From positions 1 through 59,423 of the forward strand of contig AUJT01000025.1 of the NCBI GenBank assembly GCA_000424365.1: 59,423 nucleotides of DNA, given 5' to 3'. Shown here piece by piece: positions 28,758 through 39,772 of the stretch; position 1 is the stretch's first letter, and each line of letters begins with the position of its first letter. The position numbers were made by a program, and so were the translations under genes. The DNA comes from Lachnospiraceae bacterium NK4A144 (lineage in GTDB: Bacteria; Bacillota; Clostridia; Lachnospirales; Lachnospiraceae). The notes beneath the pieces were generated by a model. The model saw only the letters and a list, made by a program, of their open reading frames with translations, had not been told where the DNA came from and did not search any database.

Positions 28758-29378
28758 TTAATAATCCCACGATGCCCTATATGTCTTTTTGGATGAGCCT
28801 ATTTTCGTATACTGTGTATTAATCATGATATAGTGATTAAAGTGACCTTTCAACGTAACCTTTAACTTTCTTCCCTTATTTTTTATAACCGATGCATAGG
28901 TATCCTGTACCCATTCGTTTCCAATAGTATAAGGTCCTGTTAAAGACGATTTAACCGAATTAACAGCTGTAAACTTTTTACCATTAGAAGAATACTTAAC
29001 ATACATAGTTAGATACAAAAGAATCCCCGGTACAGCAAATGTTTTTTCTTTTACTCCCGTATTGGAATTTATTGACATTACACCAAACATTGCCGAACCA
29101 GCGTCTGAATTAACATTAACACTTTCTATTTCGTCGAGCACTTCCTCCTGTTCTCTGAGGTATTCCTTCGCTTCTTCCACAGAATCAAATTCCATAGGTA
29201 TAACCCCCTCTGGCACATCTTCCGGCGAAATAGCCTCTCCTCCAAGCTGCTCCGCAATATCTACTGCACATATATTGTCAGTTCCTTCTACTGAACTAAC
29301 AGTTTCTCCAGCCCATGCTGTCTGCGACGATAATACGACCATAATAGCGATCAGAAATATTGATAGTTGTTTTTTCAT
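28758..29378 (-). CDS. Secreted protein of unknown function
   Basis: A 206-residue exported protein. A clear signal peptide (MKKQLSIFLIAIMVVLSSQT-AWA) has a likely cleavage site near residue 23. Residues of about 30-95 are acidic with a helical stretch (SVEEAKEYLREQEEVLDEIE) that resembles a propeptide. The C-terminal part (about 110-206) is rich in Tyr, Lys, Ser and Thr with alternating hydrophobics, consistent with an extracellular beta-sandwich. No catalytic motif stands out and I recognise no family. A sigma-A promoter with a perfect -35 lies directly upstream. It is co-oriented with the micropeptide gene 18 bases downstream. Confidence 0.8.
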   Translation of the reverse strand: MKKQLSIFLIAIMVVLSSQTAWAGETVSSVEGTDNICAVDIAEQLGGEAISPEDVPEGVIPMEFDSVEEAKEYLREQEEVLDEIESVNVNSDAGSAMFGVMSINSNTGVKEKTFAVPGILLYLTMYVKYSSNGKKFTAVNSVKSSLTGPYTIGNEWVQDTYASVIKNKGRKLKVTLKGHFNHYIMINTQYTKIGSSKKTYRASWDY

Positions 29379-29414
29379 TTATAACCTCCATGTACAAAAA
29401 AAAATGCAAAAACA

Positions 29415-29443
29415 ATGATAATATCAACGTTATTCATTGTCAA
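29415..29443 (-). promoter_or_regulatory. Promoter of the secreted-protein/micropeptide unit
   Basis: On the minus strand TTGACA and TATCAT are separated by 17 bases, about 37 bases upstream of the ATG. The flanking DNA is very AT-rich compared with neighbouring genes. Confidence 0.7.
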
Positions 29444-29509
29444 TATTATTAAATCATATTCAATCATTTGTCATCATAACTACTTAATTAGCATCGCTTT
29501 TCCAACAAC

Positions 29510-32032
29510 TCATTTTATGTACGATACAAATTCATTTCCGTGATTTTCAAACCACTCTCTGGAATCATTCATGCCTTTCTTGTAGATCGTTCCAGTTGAC
29601 GGATCCATAATCACTGTATTCTTGGCATCATAGCCTACGATCAGAACAACCTGTCCTGTTTCGACCTCAGCAAAAACAGGTCTGCCGATGCTCACATAAT
29701 AGAGCACAGAACTTAACGAACATCCGCCCAGGTTCAGTGCCTTGGCGCCTTCAATTTCGGTATTTATCACTTCCATGACATCCATACCGCTGTTTAAGAG
29801 AGTCGAAGCATCTACAACTACACCCTCGTTTTTAAGAACTGCATCAAGACATACGCTAAGTGAGGATTTTCCTCCCTCAGAAGATCCGGGATTTATTCCC
29901 TTAAGTTCCTTAGTGACAGCACGGTTACCCTTCTGCCAGATGTAGTGCTGATCCATATCAAGAACTACACCACTCTGTTCGTCAGCAATGTTCACCGCTT
30001 CATATACCATATCGTATATGCCTATGATCTCGCCCTTTGCATAAACCAGATATATCTCCTGCTGATCCTCGGTTTCCTCTATCGCCAGCTCTCGACCACC
30101 CTCGTAGAGAACTTCCTCAGGCGTTAGGACGTGAACAGAATTTTTATTAATCCGCCCTGCAAGCGCTATTTCTACGATATTTTCATAATCTTCTGTTGCA
30201 GCTACCATTACAGAGTTTCTGTCAGCATCATTTTCCATATTGTTGACGATCTGGTCAGCAGCAATACTTGCAAATGTTCCGCTTCCATGTGCCATCTGAA
30301 TACGGTTCAGCACGATCTCATCTTCATTTATATTTACATCAGTTATGTATATTCCATCACGCTGATAGTTTTTCAGCAGTTCTCCGCTGCTGCTCTCGAT
30401 GCAGATCGTATGCATGGGTTTCAAAATGACACCTATGCTGCTGTTCACCGTATCGGACGGATCCGCGATACCATATACCAGATCTTCACCGATGAAACCG
30501 AGCGGTCGAACTTCCGTATTTTCTCCCTTGGTTATCTCTCTGATCTCTCCGGTATTGAAGTCACAAAGCTTCACCGACGAGCCATTTTCCGACTGCCAGC
30601 CTGCCATACGGCTGCTCTTTGAAACCACCAATTCATCATAATTTATGTTTCCTGCAACAGTTTCCGCATTCTGAGTGTCCAGATGGACTTCCAGTATCTT
30701 GCTGTCGAGGAAAAGATAGAGCTCATTTCCGCCCGAAGAATATGAAAGCTTTTCGATCTCACATTTCAGATAAGCATACGAGCGGCCATAGGGGATATAA
30801 ACTTCTTCTTCGATCTGATTTAATGCACTGTTGTAGTAATAAACAGATACTCCAACTTCTCCTTCATGTCGTCCCCGGTTCATGTAGCCGTATACAATAA
30901 AATGTACGTTTCCGACTTCATCTACACGAAGTATCCTTATCCCATGGTCGTTAAAACGGTTCCGCTCATCATCGTCACCCTTCTTAAAGAAAGAAAAGAT
31001 CCTTACTGCTCTGAAATCCGTATTTCTGAAAGCATAAAGAGCTCCGTTCTGTACGAAAGCTACAACCTTACCATCCTCATTTTCCACCATATTTACATTC
31101 GGATCAGTAATACCGAGCATTATCTTATCCGCTGCAAATATACCGGATGCATCCGGGTCAAAGACCTGTTTCGTACTTCTTTCGAAGTTCAGCAGATAAA
31201 TACGACGGTCTGTATAACGTACACGATAATATTCCGTTACATCATAAAATCTGGCCGTGCCGTTATCATTACGGTTCAACGTATAAGAAAGAGATATCGA
31301 CGCTGTCGTATCATCCATCTCCAGGATCTTTGTATTTATTTTTTCCGGAGCGGTAAAACCAAGATTTCCCCAGGTTATCTGATCAAAGCTCGAATGAATA
31401 TCCACGTGAGCAAAGGAGGAATTGTCTCCTGTGGAATCACTTTCAAGATAGGTAGTCAGGCTCTTTGCCTGAGTCTTATCGAAAGTCTTTTTGGAAAAGT
31501 CAGTAACAAACTGCAGGAGCTCTCTTCCATGAAGGTCATCGCTATGAATAATTCGCGTGAAATATCTGATCTCATGCCCCTCAGGATCTTTTAACACGAC
31601 CGCGAGGATATACTCCGTATCATCTTTAATAAGGTTCTTTATCGAAAGCTTTGCCGTGATGATATCATTTTTTTGCAGATAATCCGTGACTTCCGTATCC
31701 TCGACCAGACGCTTTGCATCTGCCGAACGGATCTCATAAGAAAGACCGGCTATCTTCTGACCGTAAGTATTGATAACTATATTTGCGCTGCGATCCTGAT
31801 TGAGTGGCGTCAACGTATCTCTCAATGTTTCAGGCTTTATCTCCTTATTGCTGTAACCATGCATGAGGTTAATATCTTTATCCTCATAATGCATGCTCAC
31901 CACCGGGTAACTCGCATCTGCCATTTTTACAGTCATATCCGTGGTGCCGCGATTCATTACCGCGCTTATGATAAATATAGAAAGCACAAATACTACTATA
32001 AAAACTGCTGCTTTGATGATCGACTTAGTCAT
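29510..32032 (-). CDS. Membrane-anchored protein with beta-propeller-like body and C39-like C-terminus
   Basis: An 840-residue protein with one N-terminal membrane helix (residues 6-26) and a large extracellular part. Residues of about 40-300 have mixed beta/alpha character. About 310-640 show repeated short beta-strand blocks (NGALYAFRNTDF, GNVHFIVYGYMN, NELYLFLDSKI) that look like beta-propeller blades. The last 130 residues (SLSVCLDAVLKNEGVVVD ... VGYDAKNTVIMDPSTG) resemble a C39-like papain fold. The catalytic His expected before VGYD appears to be replaced (GQVVLIVGYD), and no Cys sits at the expected N-terminal position. It may therefore be a binding rather than a protease domain. The function is unknown. 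Confidence 0.75.
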   Translation of the reverse strand: MTKSIIKAAVFIVVFVLSIFIISAVMNRGTTDMTVKMADASYPVVSMHYEDKDINLMHGYSNKEIKPETLRDTLTPLNQDRSANIVINTYGQKIAGLSYEIRSADAKRLVEDTEVTDYLQKNDIITAKLSIKNLIKDDTEYILAVVLKDPEGHEIRYFTRIIHSDDLHGRELLQFVTDFSKKTFDKTQAKSLTTYLESDSTGDNSSFAHVDIHSSFDQITWGNLGFTAPEKINTKILEMDDTTASISLSYTLNRNDNGTARFYDVTEYYRVRYTDRRIYLLNFERSTKQVFDPDASGIFAADKIMLGITDPNVNMVENEDGKVVAFVQNGALYAFRNTDFRAVRIFSFFKKGDDDERNRFNDHGIRILRVDEVGNVHFIVYGYMNRGRHEGEVGVSVYYYNSALNQIEEEVYIPYGRSYAYLKCEIEKLSYSSGGNELYLFLDSKILEVHLDTQNAETVAGNINYDELVVSKSSRMAGWQSENGSSVKLCDFNTGEIREITKGENTEVRPLGFIGEDLVYGIADPSDTVNSSIGVILKPMHTICIESSSGELLKNYQRDGIYITDVNINEDEIVLNRIQMAHGSGTFASIAADQIVNNMENDADRNSVMVAATEDYENIVEIALAGRINKNSVHVLTPEEVLYEGGRELAIEETEDQQEIYLVYAKGEIIGIYDMVYEAVNIADEQSGVVLDMDQHYIWQKGNRAVTKELKGINPGSSEGGKSSLSVCLDAVLKNEGVVVDASTLLNSGMDVMEVINTEIEGAKALNLGGCSLSSVLYYVSIGRPVFAEVETGQVVLIVGYDAKNTVIMDPSTGTIYKKGMNDSREWFENHGNEFVSYIK

Positions 32033-32340
32033 ATATCTTTCCTTTTGAATAATTATTTCTCTTTATGTCTAACTTTTTTCAAAAAAAATTTTTTCTTACA
32101 TTTTAAATAAAAAAATTACGTGTTCCACTATTGTAATTCACTCCTTCGTAAACCTCAACTGATAGACTTTTAAAATATTTTGCGTCACGAATCTGACATT
32201 TTTATAAAGAATTGTGCATTTTTTGACGATAAAATATTAGAAAATGCTTTCTTAAGCATTTTTGATAAAATGTGGTCTTTTTTATGTGCTTTTTTAGTTC
32301 TAATTGACTATGCTTTCTTTTGCCGTTAAAATGGGGTCTG
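32033..32340. other. Divergent AT-rich spacer before the ATP synthase operon
   Basis: This 308-base spacer separates the minus-strand 840-residue gene from the atp operon. It holds an inverted repeat AAAATGCTT/AAGCATTTT near 32237-32258 that could be an attenuator or terminator for leftward or rightward leaders. A TTGTGC...TATTAG pair (about 32212-32240) is a weak promoter candidate. I see no gene in it. Confidence 0.4.
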
Positions 32341-32613
32341 ATGAAAAATTTTTCTATTCTAAATCAATTTGCGATGGTGGGTCAGTTTGGACTGGCTCTG
32401 ATCATGCCCCTGCTGATATGCGTAGTCGGGTGCTACTACATTTGTGCGCATTTTTCTGTCGGCGGATGGATCTATGTCCCGGGATTTATACTGGGTCTCG
32501 GCGGATCGGGCATGACAGCCTGGAAGACTTATCTCTCCATTATGAAGAAAGAAAAGAAAACTTCTCGCAGCACTCGAAAAAAACGTGGTGTATCTTTTAA
32601 CCGGCATTATTAA
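32341..32613 (+). CDS. atpZ: AtpZ/AtpI-like F0F1 assembly protein
   Basis: A 90-residue membrane protein with two helices (about 10-33 and 42-62) and a strongly basic C-terminal tail. The GLGLALIMPLLICV-type first helix and PGFILGLGGSGMTAWKTY match the AtpZ/AtpI-like family that precedes AtpI in many operons and is thought to aid magnesium supply or c-ring assembly. The ATG at 32341 is preceded by GGGG; a TTG at 32320 would add seven residues. It is the first gene of the atp operon. Confidence 0.8.
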   Translation: MKNFSILNQFAMVGQFGLALIMPLLICVVGCYYICAHFSVGGWIYVPGFILGLGGSGMTAWKTYLSIMKKEKKTSRSTRKKRGVSFNRHY

Positions 32614-32668
32614 AAAACCGCATGGCAGCTGGTTTTTCCGGTTGTCACGGATGACAGGAGATTGACAG

Positions 32669-33097
32669 ATGAAAATACAGGACGCCGTACTTAAGGAAAG
32701 TATCTACGTAGTGATATCGACCGCTATAGGCGTTATAATTATGATCCTCTGCTTTGCTATCGGAAAACATCTTGAGCCGGCACTCATTCCTTTTAATTTT
32801 AAAGTTGTAGCCGGTGGAATAGTCGGAGGTCTTATCGCCGCCGGAAATTTCTTCTGGATGGCAATGACAGTACAAAAAATTGTTTCCATTGAGAATGATG
32901 ATCGGGCAAGAAAGACTATGGCTCTGAGTTATCGCTACCGCACTCTTACCCAGCTACTCTGGGTAGTACTTGCCATCTTTCTCCCGGTTTTCAATGCAGC
33001 GGCTGGCATTATACCGCTGTTTATACCTAGCCTTACTATAAAATTCCGTGGAATCCTATCCGCGAGAAAGGGGGGGAAAAAGCTTAATGGATTTTGA
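32669..33097 (+). CDS. atpI: ATP synthase protein I
   Basis: A 142-residue membrane protein with four predicted helices, matching the AtpI family (KVVAGGIVGGLIAAGNFFWMAMTV is the central helical pair). AtpI is thought to help assemble the c-ring and is not part of the finished enzyme. It overlaps the start of atpB by 11 bases, indicating translational coupling. Confidence 0.85.
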   Translation: MKIQDAVLKESIYVVISTAIGVIIMILCFAIGKHLEPALIPFNFKVVAGGIVGGLIAAGNFFWMAMTVQKIVSIENDDRARKTMALSYRYRTLTQLLWVVLAIFLPVFNAAAGIIPLFIPSLTIKFRGILSARKGGKKLNGF

Positions 33098-33836
33098 AGT
33101 CGCTGGTGCCCGGATATTTGCCCGGATCCCTACGGGAATCCCGGTCCTGGGTGATTTTCTGATCACGGAAACTCTGGTGGTCAGCTGGCTTGTCATGGCA
33201 ATAATTACTTTGCTGTGTATCTTCCTGACAAGAAACCTGAAAGTTGAGAATATCTCAAAACGTCAGGCCATCGCGGAAATGCTGGTAGAAGCGGCAAATA
33301 ATTTTGTCCGCACAAATACCGGAACTACACGTTTTGACAAGCTCATACCATTCGCTGCAGCTTTGTTTGCAACGAGCGTAGTTTCCAACATGATCAGCTT
33401 GACCGGACTTAGAAGCCCTACTGCCGATCTTTCAACAGAAGCGGCTTGGGCAGTTGTAGTCTTTGTCATGATCACCGCTCAAAAGATCAAAACGTCAGGA
33501 TTCCTTGGTTACTTAAAGGGATTCACGACCCCGATCCCAGTTATGACGCCTTTTAACGTGCTGTCCGAACTGGCAACTCCGGTCAGTCTGGCTTGCCGTC
33601 ATTTCGGTAACATTCTGTCCGGTATAGTTATCAACGGACTGATCTACTGTGCACTTGGTATCGCATCATCTGCACTTCTTGGACTGATCAGTTCCACACT
33701 GGCGCAGATTCCGATCTTAGAAGTCGGTATTCCTGCCATTCTTTCATTCTATTTTGACTGGTTTACCGGTGTAATGCAGGCATTTATCTTTACAATGCTG
33801 ACTATCATGTACATCGCTAACGCCGCAGAGGAATGA
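33087..33836 (+). CDS. atpB: ATP synthase F0 subunit a
   Basis: A 249-residue membrane subunit that forms the two ion half-channels against the c-ring. The essential arginine lies in SLACRHFGNILSG (around residue 172), and the last helices (PAILSFYFDWFTGVMQAFIFTMLTIMYI) are typical. The ATG at 33087 follows AAAGGGGGGG; a reading from 33048 would extend into atpI. Together with AtpE it sets the coupling ion. Confidence 0.95.
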   Translation: MDFEVAGARIFARIPTGIPVLGDFLITETLVVSWLVMAIITLLCIFLTRNLKVENISKRQAIAEMLVEAANNFVRTNTGTTRFDKLIPFAAALFATSVVSNMISLTGLRSPTADLSTEAAWAVVVFVMITAQKIKTSGFLGYLKGFTTPIPVMTPFNVLSELATPVSLACRHFGNILSGIVINGLIYCALGIASSALLGLISSTLAQIPILEVGIPAILSFYFDWFTGVMQAFIFTMLTIMYIANAAEE

Positions 33837-33883
33837 TGTATTGCAGAAACGGCTGCTGCATGATTCAGCCGCAAATTTTCTAA

Positions 33884-34192
<309 letters not shown>

Positions 34193-34206
34193 TCAATGAT
34201 AATGAT

Positions 34207-34234
34207 GTAAGGGTCAAAAACTTTTGCCCCTTAC
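34207..34234. repeat. 28-base hairpin repeat, family C copy 1
   Basis: GTAAGGGTCAAAA and TTTTGCCCCTTAC form a stem with one T/C mismatch. The same arms, including the mismatch, recur at 59238-59268 around a different loop. Here it lies in the transcribed spacer between atpE and atpF, where it could protect or shape the c-subunit end of the mRNA. Confidence 0.65.
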
Positions 34235-34282
34235 GGATGATAATGCATCTGTAAAACACTATGAAAGGAAAAGTGAGATCAT

Positions 34283-34813
34283 ATGCATATGATGCTGTTA
34301 CTGACATCCGAAGGGACTCAGGATCTCGTTACCATCATTCCCTGGACATTCATTGCCCAGATCCTGAATCTCTTTATTCAGTTGTATCTGATCAAACGAT
34401 TTCTCTTCAAGCCTATTAATAATATCCTCGAAAAGAGGAAAGAACTCGCAGATCAGACGATCCGTGAGGCCAGAGAGGCCCAGGAAAAGGCTGACAGCCT
34501 GAAAGATCAGTATGAAAGCAGTCTCAGTGACGCTCATGCAGAAGCATCCAGAATTGTTGCTGATGCAGAGAAAGCTGCACAGACACGTGCAGATGAAATG
34601 ATCCGTAAAGCAGAGGCCGATGCCAAGGGTATCAAAGCCAAGGCAGAAGCAGATATCGAACAGGAAAAGAAAAAAGCTATCAACGACGCCAAAAACGAGA
34701 TTGGCGGTCTTGCCATGGATATTGCCGGCAAGGTAGTTGAAAAAGAGATCAGCGAAGCTGATCATAAGAAGCTCATTGATGAATTCATCAACAAAGTAGG
34801 GGAGGCATCATGA
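34283..34813 (+). CDS. atpF: ATP synthase F0 subunit b
   Basis: A 176-residue stator subunit: one N-terminal membrane helix (about 15-38, PWTFIAQILNLFIQLYLIKRFL) followed by a long charged coiled coil (EKRKELADQTIREAREAQEKA onward), ending in the delta-binding region. Normal length. Its stop overlaps the atpH start (ATGA). Confidence 0.95.
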   Translation: MHMMLLLTSEGTQDLVTIIPWTFIAQILNLFIQLYLIKRFLFKPINNILEKRKELADQTIREAREAQEKADSLKDQYESSLSDAHAEASRIVADAEKAAQTRADEMIRKAEADAKGIKAKAEADIEQEKKKAINDAKNEIGGLAMDIAGKVVEKEISEADHKKLIDEFINKVGEAS

Positions 34814-35349
34814 CAAAAGCCGGAGATTTATACGGACAGAGTCTGTATGATCTGGCACTCTCCGAAAATCTGACTGATGCTATCCTTCATGAGATGGAGG
34901 AGCTAAGGAAGATCTTTGCAGAGAATCCGGATTACATCAGGCTCCTGTTGGAGCCATCCATTCCCAAAAAGGAACGCCTCCGTCTGTTAGACGAGGCATT
35001 CGGAGATTCCATACAGCCGTATCTTTTGAACTTCCTTAAGATACTTACTGAGCGTGGAATGCTTCATGAATTCTCTGCCTGCTATAAGCGTTTCCGTGCG
35101 AGCTACTTCAAAGATAACGGCATTGCCGACGCACTTGTCGTTTCTGCCGTACCTTTGAGCGATGCGCATATTTCTGCACTTACCGAGAAGCTCAGCCGGA
35201 TGACCGGCAAAAAGATCATTCTCCAGCAAAAGAACGATCCTTCTGTAATGGGCGGTCTCCGTGTTGAAGTCGATGGAAAACTCCTCGACGGAACAGTGCA
35301 GGGAAGGCTTGATACGCTCCGCAGAGAAATCAATGAAACTGTTATGTAA
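34810..35349 (+). CDS. atpH: ATP synthase F1 subunit delta
   Basis: A 179-residue OSCP/delta subunit that joins the peripheral stalk to F1. The helical N-terminal domain ([16 protein letters not shown]) and the C-terminal segment [29 protein letters not shown] are characteristic. It is coupled to atpF by a 4-base overlap and precedes atpA in the standard order. Confidence 0.95.
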   Translation: MTKAGDLYGQSLYDLALSENLTDAILHEMEELRKIFAENPDYIRLLLEPSIPKKERLRLLDEAFGDSIQPYLLNFLKILTERGMLHEFSACYKRFRASYFKDNGIADALVVSAVPLSDAHISALTEKLSRMTGKKIILQQKNDPSVMGGLRVEVDGKLLDGTVQGRLDTLRREINETVM

Positions 35350-35402
35350 GAACCTGTGCTTATTGCACAGGGTTGTTAACCCAGGTTTACTCGGAGGATA
35401 AA

Positions 35403-36926
35403 ATGGAACTGAAACCAGAAAAAATTTCCGAGGTTATCCGAAGCCAGATCAAAAATTACCAGAACGCAATCATTCAGAATGAAACCGGTTCAGTACTTAC
35501 CGTAGGTGATGGTATCGCTCGCGTGAGCGGACTCCTGAACTGTATGGCCGGTGAGCTTCTGGAGTTCCAGAACGGAACTTTTGGTATGGCACAGAACCTT
35601 GAAGAGACCGTAGTTTCCGCGGTTCTGTTCGGTGTTGATACAGGTATCAGCGAAGGACAGACCGTTAAACGTACCGGTAGAGTTGTTTCCGTACCGGTAG
35701 GCGAGAAAATGATCGGCCGTGTTGTAAATGCGATTGGACAGCCAATCGATGGCGCAGGACCGATCGAATCAGACGATTTCCGTCCGGTTGAGACACCGGC
35801 TCCCGGAATCATTGACAGACAGCCCGTTAAAGAGCCGCTTCAGACAGGTATCAAGGCTATCGACTCCATGATCCCTATCGGAAGAGGTCAGCGTGAGCTT
35901 ATTATCGGTGACCGTCAGACAGGTAAGACCACTATTGCTATCGATACTATCATCAACCAGAAGGGTAAGGATGTTATCTGTATCTATGTAGCCATCGGTC
36001 AGAAGCGTTCGACAGTTGCTTCACTCGTTACAGACCTGAAGAATAACGGAGCAATGGACTACAGTATCGTAGTTGCAGCTACTGCTTCAGAGCCAAGCCC
36101 GCTTCAGTACATCGCACCGTACGCAGGATGTGCTATGGGTGAATACTTTATGGAGAAGGGCAAGCACGTCCTCATCATCTATGATGACTTAAGTAAGCAT
36201 GCGGTTGCTTACCGTGCACTTTCCCTCCTGATCCGCAGACCGCCCGGACGTGAGGCTTACCCGGGTGACGTTTTCTACCTGCACTCAAGACTGCTTGAGA
36301 GAGCTGCTAAGCTTTCTCAGGAAAAGGGCGGCGGTTCTCTTACTGCTCTTCCTATCATCGAGACACAGGCGGGCGACGTATCTGCGTACATCCCGACAAA
36401 CGTTATCTCCATCACAGACGGACAGATCTTCCTGGAGACAGAGCTTTTCCACTCCGGTATCATGCCGGCTGTTAACCCCGGTATCTCTGTATCCCGAGTT
36501 GGTGGTAACGCACAGACAAAGGCAATGAAGAAGGTTGCCGGTACCCTTAAGCTGATCTATTCCCAGTACCGTGAGCTGCAGAGCTTCGCTCAGTTCGGTT
36601 CCGATCTTGACGAAGACACAAAGGCTCGTCTGGCACAGGGTGAAAGAATCGTTGAAGTCCTGAAGCAGGACAAGAATTCTCCGGCTGAGGTTGAAAAGCA
36701 GGTTGCTATTCTTTATGCCGTAGTCAATAACATTCTCGCTCCGGTAGCAGTTTCGGATATCCGAACCTATGAAGCCGAGCTGAATCGTTACCTCGACCAG
36801 GATCCGGACGGACTCGCAGCTATGAAGGCTATCCGCGAAACCGGAAAACTGGAACAGGATACTGAAGACAAGCTGAAGGCAGCCCTTAAGGCATTTACGG
36901 ACAACTTCGTAAAGCAAAGAGCTTAA
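35403..36926 (+). CDS. atpA: ATP synthase F1 subunit alpha
   Basis: A 507-residue regulatory nucleotide-binding subunit. The P-loop [15 protein letters not shown] is near residue 168, followed by [13 protein letters not shown] and the family signature [17 protein letters not shown] near 360. The ATG at 35403 follows CGGAGG; the reading from 35373 has no RBS. Full length and intact. Confidence 0.98.
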   Translation: MELKPEKISEVIRSQIKNYQNAIIQNETGSVLTVGDGIARVSGLLNCMAGELLEFQNGTFGMAQNLEETVVSAVLFGVDTGISEGQTVKRTGRVVSVPVGEKMIGRVVNAIGQPIDGAGPIESDDFRPVETPAPGIIDRQPVKEPLQTGIKAIDSMIPIGRGQRELIIGDRQTGKTTIAIDTIINQKGKDVICIYVAIGQKRSTVASLVTDLKNNGAMDYSIVVAATASEPSPLQYIAPYAGCAMGEYFMEKGKHVLIIYDDLSKHAVAYRALSLLIRRPPGREAYPGDVFYLHSRLLERAAKLSQEKGGGSLTALPIIETQAGDVSAYIPTNVISITDGQIFLETELFHSGIMPAVNPGISVSRVGGNAQTKAMKKVAGTLKLIYSQYRELQSFAQFGSDLDEDTKARLAQGERIVEVLKQDKNSPAEVEKQVAILYAVVNNILAPVAVSDIRTYEAELNRYLDQDPDGLAAMKAIRETGKLEQDTEDKLKAALKAFTDNFVKQRA

Positions 36927-36976
36927 GCGCCGGAGGTTTTTGACAGAGTTCAATACTCTGCCAGCTAGGAGGAAAC

Positions 36977-37837
36977 ATGGCTGCAAATATGAAGGCTGTG
37001 AAACTCCGGATCAAAAGCGTACAGAGTACCATGCAGATCACGAAGGCCATGCAGCTCGTAGCTGCATCTAAACTTCGTAAAGCTAAGGAAAAAGCCGATC
37101 AGAGCAAACCTTATCTCGATATTTTGAAGGATACCCTTACAAATATCGCGAACGGAAATACCGATTTTCAGTCTCCTTACACAAAGGCGACAGACAATGA
37201 CAAATGGCTCTATATTGTCATTGCCGGTGACCGCGGACTTGCAGGCGGATACAATTCAAACCTTTTCAAGTTTGTTGAGAAAGCCACCGAAGGACGCGAC
37301 ATCACCGTTTTCCCTATCGGTAAGAAGAGTGTGGAATACTTTAAGCACAGAAAGGTACCTCTCTTTACAGAGGAGTATGCTGAGGTTGCTGCAGTTACCA
37401 TCTCGGACTGCTTTGAGATCGGCCGCCTGATCTGCGAGGCATTCAAAAAGGGCGAGTTCGGACACGTTTATCTGTGTTATACGAATTTTGTCTCCATGCT
37501 GTCTCAGGTACCGGAAGCAAGTTCCATGCTTCCTCTCTCAGATTTCGCATCTGATGAGAAAGAGACCGGCAAAGCCCGGGATCTTATCCTGTACGAGCCG
37601 GATAGTGAAACAGTATTTAATGATATCGTACCGGAATACTTGTCCGGTCTTCTCTACACAAGTATAAATGTTTCTGTTGCCAGTGAGCTTGCCGCACGCC
37701 GGACAGCCATGGAAGCAGCAACCGACAATGCTTCAGAGATGATCGATAAACTGTCACTGTTCTACAACAGAGCTAGACAGGCAAGCATTACACAGGAAAT
37801 TACAGAAATCGTGGCAGGTGCCGAGGGTGGTTCGTAA
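36977..37837 (+). CDS. atpG: ATP synthase F1 subunit gamma
   Basis: A 286-residue central-stalk subunit. The N-terminal helix (MKAVKLRIKSVQSTMQITKAMQLVAASKLRKA) and the C-terminal helix (ASELAARRTAMEAATDNASEMIDKL ... ITQEITEIVAGA) form the rotor coiled coil. Between them lies the Rossmann-like domain (IVIAGDRGLAGGYN). RBS TAGGAGG. Confidence 0.97.
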   Translation: MAANMKAVKLRIKSVQSTMQITKAMQLVAASKLRKAKEKADQSKPYLDILKDTLTNIANGNTDFQSPYTKATDNDKWLYIVIAGDRGLAGGYNSNLFKFVEKATEGRDITVFPIGKKSVEYFKHRKVPLFTEEYAEVAAVTISDCFEIGRLICEAFKKGEFGHVYLCYTNFVSMLSQVPEASSMLPLSDFASDEKETGKARDLILYEPDSETVFNDIVPEYLSGLLYTSINVSVASELAARRTAMEAATDNASEMIDKLSLFYNRARQASITQEITEIVAGAEGGS

Positions 37838-37905
37838 AATCCTGTTCCGTGTAGAAAATAAGGGGAGTAAAGGGAATCAAACTCCCGCAATTCGCAAACA
37901 AATAA

Positions 37906-39318
<1,413 letters not shown>

Positions 39319-39344
39319 GTCTCTCATTGAAATGAGGTGATAAT

Positions 39345-39761
39345 ATGTCTACCTTTCCTTTACAGGTAGTTTCCATGGATGGCCTGGAATATGAGGGAAA
39401 CGTGCAGCGCATCATGCTCCGTACCGTGGATGGCGATGTCGCCATCCTGGCACGGCATATGAATTACTGTTCTGCCATAGGTATGGGTACTGCAGTTGTT
39501 GTAATGGAAGATAATTCCGAGCGCACAGCAGCCTGCATTGGTGGTATGATATCTGTAATGAACGGAGAGTGCCGCGTTCTTCCTACCACCTGGGAGTGGA
39601 GTGAAGATATCGACGTGGCGCGTGCCGAGGCTGCACATAGAGAAGCCCAGGAGCGTCTTAATAAGCAAAACCTGAGTAAAGAAGCAAGAAATCGGGCTGA
39701 GGCGAAACTTTATCGTTCTCTTGTTCGTATCGAGACTGCCGGAAAGAACCATTCTTCATAA
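39345..39761 (+). CDS. atpC: ATP synthase F1 subunit epsilon
   Basis: A 138-residue subunit with an N-terminal beta-sandwich (LQVVSMDGLEYEGNVQRIMLRTVDGDVAILARHMN) and a C-terminal helical hairpin rich in Ala, Glu and Arg. It regulates ATP hydrolysis. The last atp subunit gene, followed closely by a DUF402 gene. Confidence 0.95.
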   Translation: MSTFPLQVVSMDGLEYEGNVQRIMLRTVDGDVAILARHMNYCSAIGMGTAVVVMEDNSERTAACIGGMISVMNGECRVLPTTWEWSEDIDVARAEAAHREAQERLNKQNLSKEARNRAEAKLYRSLVRIETAGKNHSS

Positions 39762-39772
39762 GGATGCCCAAT

